A DNA stretch of 14,790 nucleotides from Methylococcaceae bacterium (GTDB lineage: Bacteria > Pseudomonadota > Gammaproteobacteria > Methylococcales > Methylococcaceae), in assembly GCA_005792805.1 (NCBI GenBank), contig SXQV01000111.1:1-14790 (forward strand). The letters are read 5' to 3'. The notes below the pieces were generated by a model. It was not told the DNA's origin. It ran no database searches and was given only the letters and a program-made list of their open reading frames with translations. Below are positions 11,960 to 14,790 of this stretch, piece by piece. Position numbers and translations under genes: made by a program. Each line of letters opens with the position of its first letter. Position 1 is the first letter of the stretch.

Positions 11960-14790
11960 ATGAGCCAGCTCACTCCCCTGAAGCCTTTCCGACTCAACGG
12001 TGTCCCCGGTCTGAGTGCCCAGATCAATGCCAATGGCTCGCTCTGCCGGCTCGACTACAAGGACATCACCCTCAATCTTTTTCCGGGGAATGAGCTGGAG
12101 GGCGGGCCGACCAATATTTATCTGCGGTGCCTTGGAGCGACGACAGAGATCGTGCCGTTGCTGGGGCCGGACAGCCCTTCCGCTTTTGCGGCTAACGATC
12201 AGGGTTTCTCCGCTAGCGGAGTGTGGCGGGAACTTCGCTATCGGCTGACGCTGCAACTGGCCGAAACTGCACCCGCCTGGTTCTGGCATGTCACGCTGGA
12301 AAATACCGGTGCCGAAACCGTTCAGGCCGATCTGATCCACACGCAGGATTTAGCCATCGCCGCCTATGGGGCGATCCGGCAGAACGAATACTATGTCAGT
12401 CAGTACCTGGACCACGCGCCGCTGGAACATCCGCAGCAGGGAGTGGTCGTCGCCACCCGTCAGAATCAAGCCTTTGGGGCGCGCAACCCTTGGTGCGTGA
12501 TCGGTGCCCTGGGCAAGGGAGTCAGCTTTGCCACTGACGCACGGCAGGTGGTCGGGCTATCAGGCCGCGAAAGTCGGGCACCGGAGGGTATCGTCAATGG
12601 GCTGCCGGGTCAGCGGTTGCAGCATGAGCATGCCATGGCGGCGATACAGGATGCCCCATTGACGCTCGCGCCCGGCCAGATCGTCCACAGCGGTTTCTTC
12701 GGCTGGCTGGAAGAGCACCACCCCGCCGCGACGTCGGCGAGTGATCTCGGTTTTGTAGACCGGGCGCTGGCCTTGCCTGAATGCACGCCGGGGTTTTCCG
12801 GTATTGATGGCGCCGTCTTGCCGGTCCCGAGTCTCTTTACCCGCTGCCCCGCGCTGGTCGCGGCTACTCTCGATGAGGCAGAGATTGAGCGGCTGTTTGG
12901 TGCGGAGCGCCGCGAGGAAGAGCAGGAGGGCGGCACGCGGCTGTCTTTCTTCACGGGCCGGAGGAGCCATGTTGTGCTCAAGGCCAAGGAACTGGACGTG
13001 TTGCGACCGCATGGCCATATTCTGAGAACCGGGGGAACACTCACTCCTGATGAGGCCGTTCTCACGTCCACGGTCTGGATGGGCGGTGTCTTTCATTCGA
13101 TGGTGACTCAGGGCCATGTCAGCATCAATCGCTTCCTTTCCACCACGCATAGCTATCTTGGCCTGTTCCGCAGTCATGGTCAGCGTGTCTTCATTGAAAC
13201 TGCCGAGGGCTGGCAACGGCTGGAGCTGCCTTCCGCTTTTGAGATGAGCCCCGAAGCGTGCCGTTGGATTTACCGGCATGCGGATGGTTTGCTGGAGGTC
13301 CGGAGTGTGGCGGCGACTGATCGCCATGAATTGACTCTGGATCTCGTGGTGCTGGAAGGGTCGCCGGTGCGCTGCCTTATTTCCCATCACGTGGCTCTGA
13401 ACGGTGATGATGGGGCTGAAGCGCATCCGGTGATCTATGAGCGTCAGGGGCAGGGGGTTTTTGTCAGGGCGATGGCAGGCAGTGATGTGGGCCGCCGTTT
13501 TCCCGAGGGCGGTTTCTTCATTCAGCCGCATCCGGGTACGGCGCTGGAACAGATCGGCGGAGATGAGCTGTTGTTCGACGATGGCCAGTCCCGCAACCAG
13601 CCCTTCCTCTGTTTTATCACGGAGCCTGCCCGGGCCCTGGGGCTGAAAATGACCGGGCAGCTGGTGCCTGCCGGCACGGGACGTTCCATCACGGCAGAGG
13701 CATATTGGGACGAATGCGTCGCCGGATTGTCGCTCCCGCAGGCGGTGCCTGATGCGGTTCACCGCTTGGCAGATATCCTCCCCTGGTATGCCCATAACGC
13801 ACTGATCCACTTTCTGGCTCCGCGTGGATTGGAGCAATATTCCGGCGGTGGCTGGGGAACCCGTGACGTGACCCAGGGGCCGGTAGAATTCCTCATGGCG
13901 ATCGGGCAATTCGCGCCCATCCGCGATTTGCTATTGCGCGTGTTTCGCCAGCAAAATCCCGATGGCGACTGGCCGCAGTGGTTCATGTTCTTCGAACGGG
14001 AACGCGACATTCGCCCCAGCGATTCCCACGGCGATATTGTGTTCTGGCCGCTACTGGCGCTGGCGCAATATCTCAAGGCGACCGGCGATGCGGCGCTGCT
14101 AAAGGAGCCAGTGCCCTATTTTCAGGGAAATCCTGCGGACGCTCAGCCGGGCACGGTCTGGCAGCACGTTGAAACGGCACTGGAGCTGATACACCAGCGG
14201 CTTATTCCCGGTACGCAATTGGCGGCCTATGGGCATGGCGACTGGAATGACTCGCTGCAGCCGGCTGATCCCGCCCTGCGGGAACGGTTGTGCAGCGCCT
14301 GGACAGTGACGCTTCACTACCAGATGCTGACGACTCTGGCAGAGGCGCTGGGCGCTATTGGCCGGGTCGAAGAGGCCGGAGGGCTCGAAACCATGGCCGA
14401 TGCGGTGCTGGCGGATTTCCACCGCTATCTGCTGGTGGATGGTGTGGTGACGGGTTACGCCTGTTTTGAAGAGGGCGGACGGGTCGACTATCTGTTGCAC
14501 CCTCGTGACCAGAAAACCGGCCTGTCCTACAGCCTGCTGCCGATGATACACGCCATCATCAATGACATGCTCACACCCGAGACGGCCGGGCAGCAGCTTG
14601 CGGTGATTCGCCAGCATCTGCATGGGCCGGATGGCGCCCACCTGTTTGATCGGCCGATGGTTTACCGGGGCGGCCCCATGACCATTTTCCAGCGGGCCGA
14701 GAGCAGCAGCTTTTTCGGGCGGGAAATCGGCAATATGTACACCCATGCCCACCTCCGCTACGCCGAGGCGCTTTGGCACTTCGGCGCTGC
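11960..14790 (+). CDS. GH94-like glycoside phosphorylase (3' end outside window)
   Basis: The frame is open from ATG 11960 to the window end, 943 residues without a stop. Family GH94 enzymes reversibly split a beta-glucoside with phosphate, releasing a sugar 1-phosphate. An N-terminal beta-rich half (~1-590) precedes an (alpha/alpha)6-barrel half (~595 onward). Barrel marks are SGGGWGTRDVTQGPVEFL at 628-645, NPDGDWPQWF at 666-675, SDSHGDIVFWPLLAL at 687-701 and YGHGDWNDSL at 757-766; an Asp of the DWND motif (D761-D764) is the expected general acid. The WGTRDVTQGPVE form and the size fit the 1,2-beta-oligoglucan phosphorylase-like branch better than cellobiose phosphorylase (~800 aa); the exact substrate is uncertain. 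Some of the C-terminal end is missing. No signal peptide, so cytoplasmic. AGGA lies 6-7 nt before ATG 11960; an in-frame ATG at 11912 would add 16 residues (MTGKATSLIPLFAGNP). A 449-codon open frame on the opposite strand inside it is a shadow. Confidence 0.8.
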   Translation, partial: MSQLTPLKPFRLNGVPGLSAQINANGSLCRLDYKDITLNLFPGNELEGGPTNIYLRCLGATTEIVPLLGPDSPSAFAANDQGFSASGVWRELRYRLTLQLAETAPAWFWHVTLENTGAETVQADLIHTQDLAIAAYGAIRQNEYYVSQYLDHAPLEHPQQGVVVATRQNQAFGARNPWCVIGALGKGVSFATDARQVVGLSGRESRAPEGIVNGLPGQRLQHEHAMAAIQDAPLTLAPGQIVHSGFFGWLEEHHPAATSASDLGFVDRALALPECTPGFSGIDGAVLPVPSLFTRCPALVAATLDEAEIERLFGAERREEEQEGGTRLSFFTGRRSHVVLKAKELDVLRPHGHILRTGGTLTPDEAVLTSTVWMGGVFHSMVTQGHVSINRFLSTTHSYLGLFRSHGQRVFIETAEGWQRLELPSAFEMSPEACRWIYRHADGLLEVRSVAATDRHELTLDLVVLEGSPVRCLISHHVALNGDDGAEAHPVIYERQGQGVFVRAMAGSDVGRRFPEGGFFIQPHPGTALEQIGGDELLFDDGQSRNQPFLCFITEPARALGLKMTGQLVPAGTGRSITAEAYWDECVAGLSLPQAVPDAVHRLADILPWYAHNALIHFLAPRGLEQYSGGGWGTRDVTQGPVEFLMAIGQFAPIRDLLLRVFRQQNPDGDWPQWFMFFERERDIRPSDSHGDIVFWPLLALAQYLKATGDAALLKEPVPYFQGNPADAQPGTVWQHVETALELIHQRLIPGTQLAAYGHGDWNDSLQPADPALRERLCSAWTVTLHYQMLTTLAEALGAIGRVEEAGGLETMADAVLADFHRYLLVDGVVTGYACFEEGGRVDYLLHPRDQKTGLSYSLLPMIHAIINDMLTPETAGQQLAVIRQHLHGPDGAHLFDRPMVYRGGPMTIFQRAESSSFFGREIGNMYTHAHLRYAEALWHFGA

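Noticed and set aside
12560..13909. 449-codon open frame on the minus strand
   Set aside because: It lies fully inside the GH94-like gene in antisense. Its translation is rich in Arg, Gln and His with no recognisable domain, as expected of a shadow frame in GC-rich coding DNA; the plus-strand frame has clear family motifs.
1..14790. Mobile elements, CRISPR arrays, phage or defence genes
   Set aside because: No transposase, integrase, evenly spaced direct repeats, target-site duplications or defence-family motifs were seen. The coding sequences look uniform in base use.

Overview
The window looks like chromosomal DNA of a gammaproteobacterium of moderately high GC content. This rests on protein resemblance and gene order: a LysS close to the E. 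coli enzyme, the hemC-hemD/hemX-hemY order, and the dsbA / cytochrome c4 / engB neighbourhood known from Pseudomonas-like genomes. I do not name a genus. No tRNA, rRNA, CRISPR array, insertion sequence or phage gene is visible.

Layout. (1) 1-762: the 3' half of lysS. (2) 886-5569: a tightly coupled tetrapyrrole cluster on the plus strand. It holds hemC, a fused hemD-hemX gene (4-nt overlap with hemC) and hemY (4-nt overlap with hemD-hemX). (3) 5604-6818: a Wzt-type ABC ATPase for polysaccharide export, 34 nt after hemY, with no permease partner in view. (4) 6840-9030: a minus-strand block that reads, in transcription order, cytochrome c4, DsbA and an endonuclease/exonuclease/phosphatase-fold protein. 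(5) 9187-10955: plus strand, the EngB ribosome-assembly GTPase with an unusual P-loop (Lys to Gln). It is followed by exosortase H (xrtH) and, overlapping by 4 nt, its companion membrane protein. (6) 10956-11337: a non-coding gap. Its minus strand has three hairpins, at least two with C-rich loops, and ends in a strong intrinsic terminator, so it is a candidate small RNA. (7) 11338-11739: a small four-helix membrane protein. (8) 11960 to the window end: the first 943 codons of a large GH94-like glycoside phosphorylase, cut off by the window.

How the genes fit together. HemC and HemD make uroporphyrinogen III from porphobilinogen, while HemX and HemY are inner-membrane partners of the same pathway. 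Cytochrome c4 and DsbA are periplasmic; c4 needs haem and DsbA is the general periplasmic thiol oxidase. XrtH and its partner should process surface proteins carrying an IPTL-CTERM tail, but no such substrate is encoded here. The Wzt-like ATPase and the GH94 enzyme both point to glycan handling, but nothing in the sequence links them directly to XrtH.

The observations most worth a second look are the EngB P-loop substitution, the xrtH pair without a local substrate, the candidate minus-strand small RNA, the orphan Wzt ATPase attached to the haem cluster, and the HemD-HemX fusion with its long low-complexity tail.
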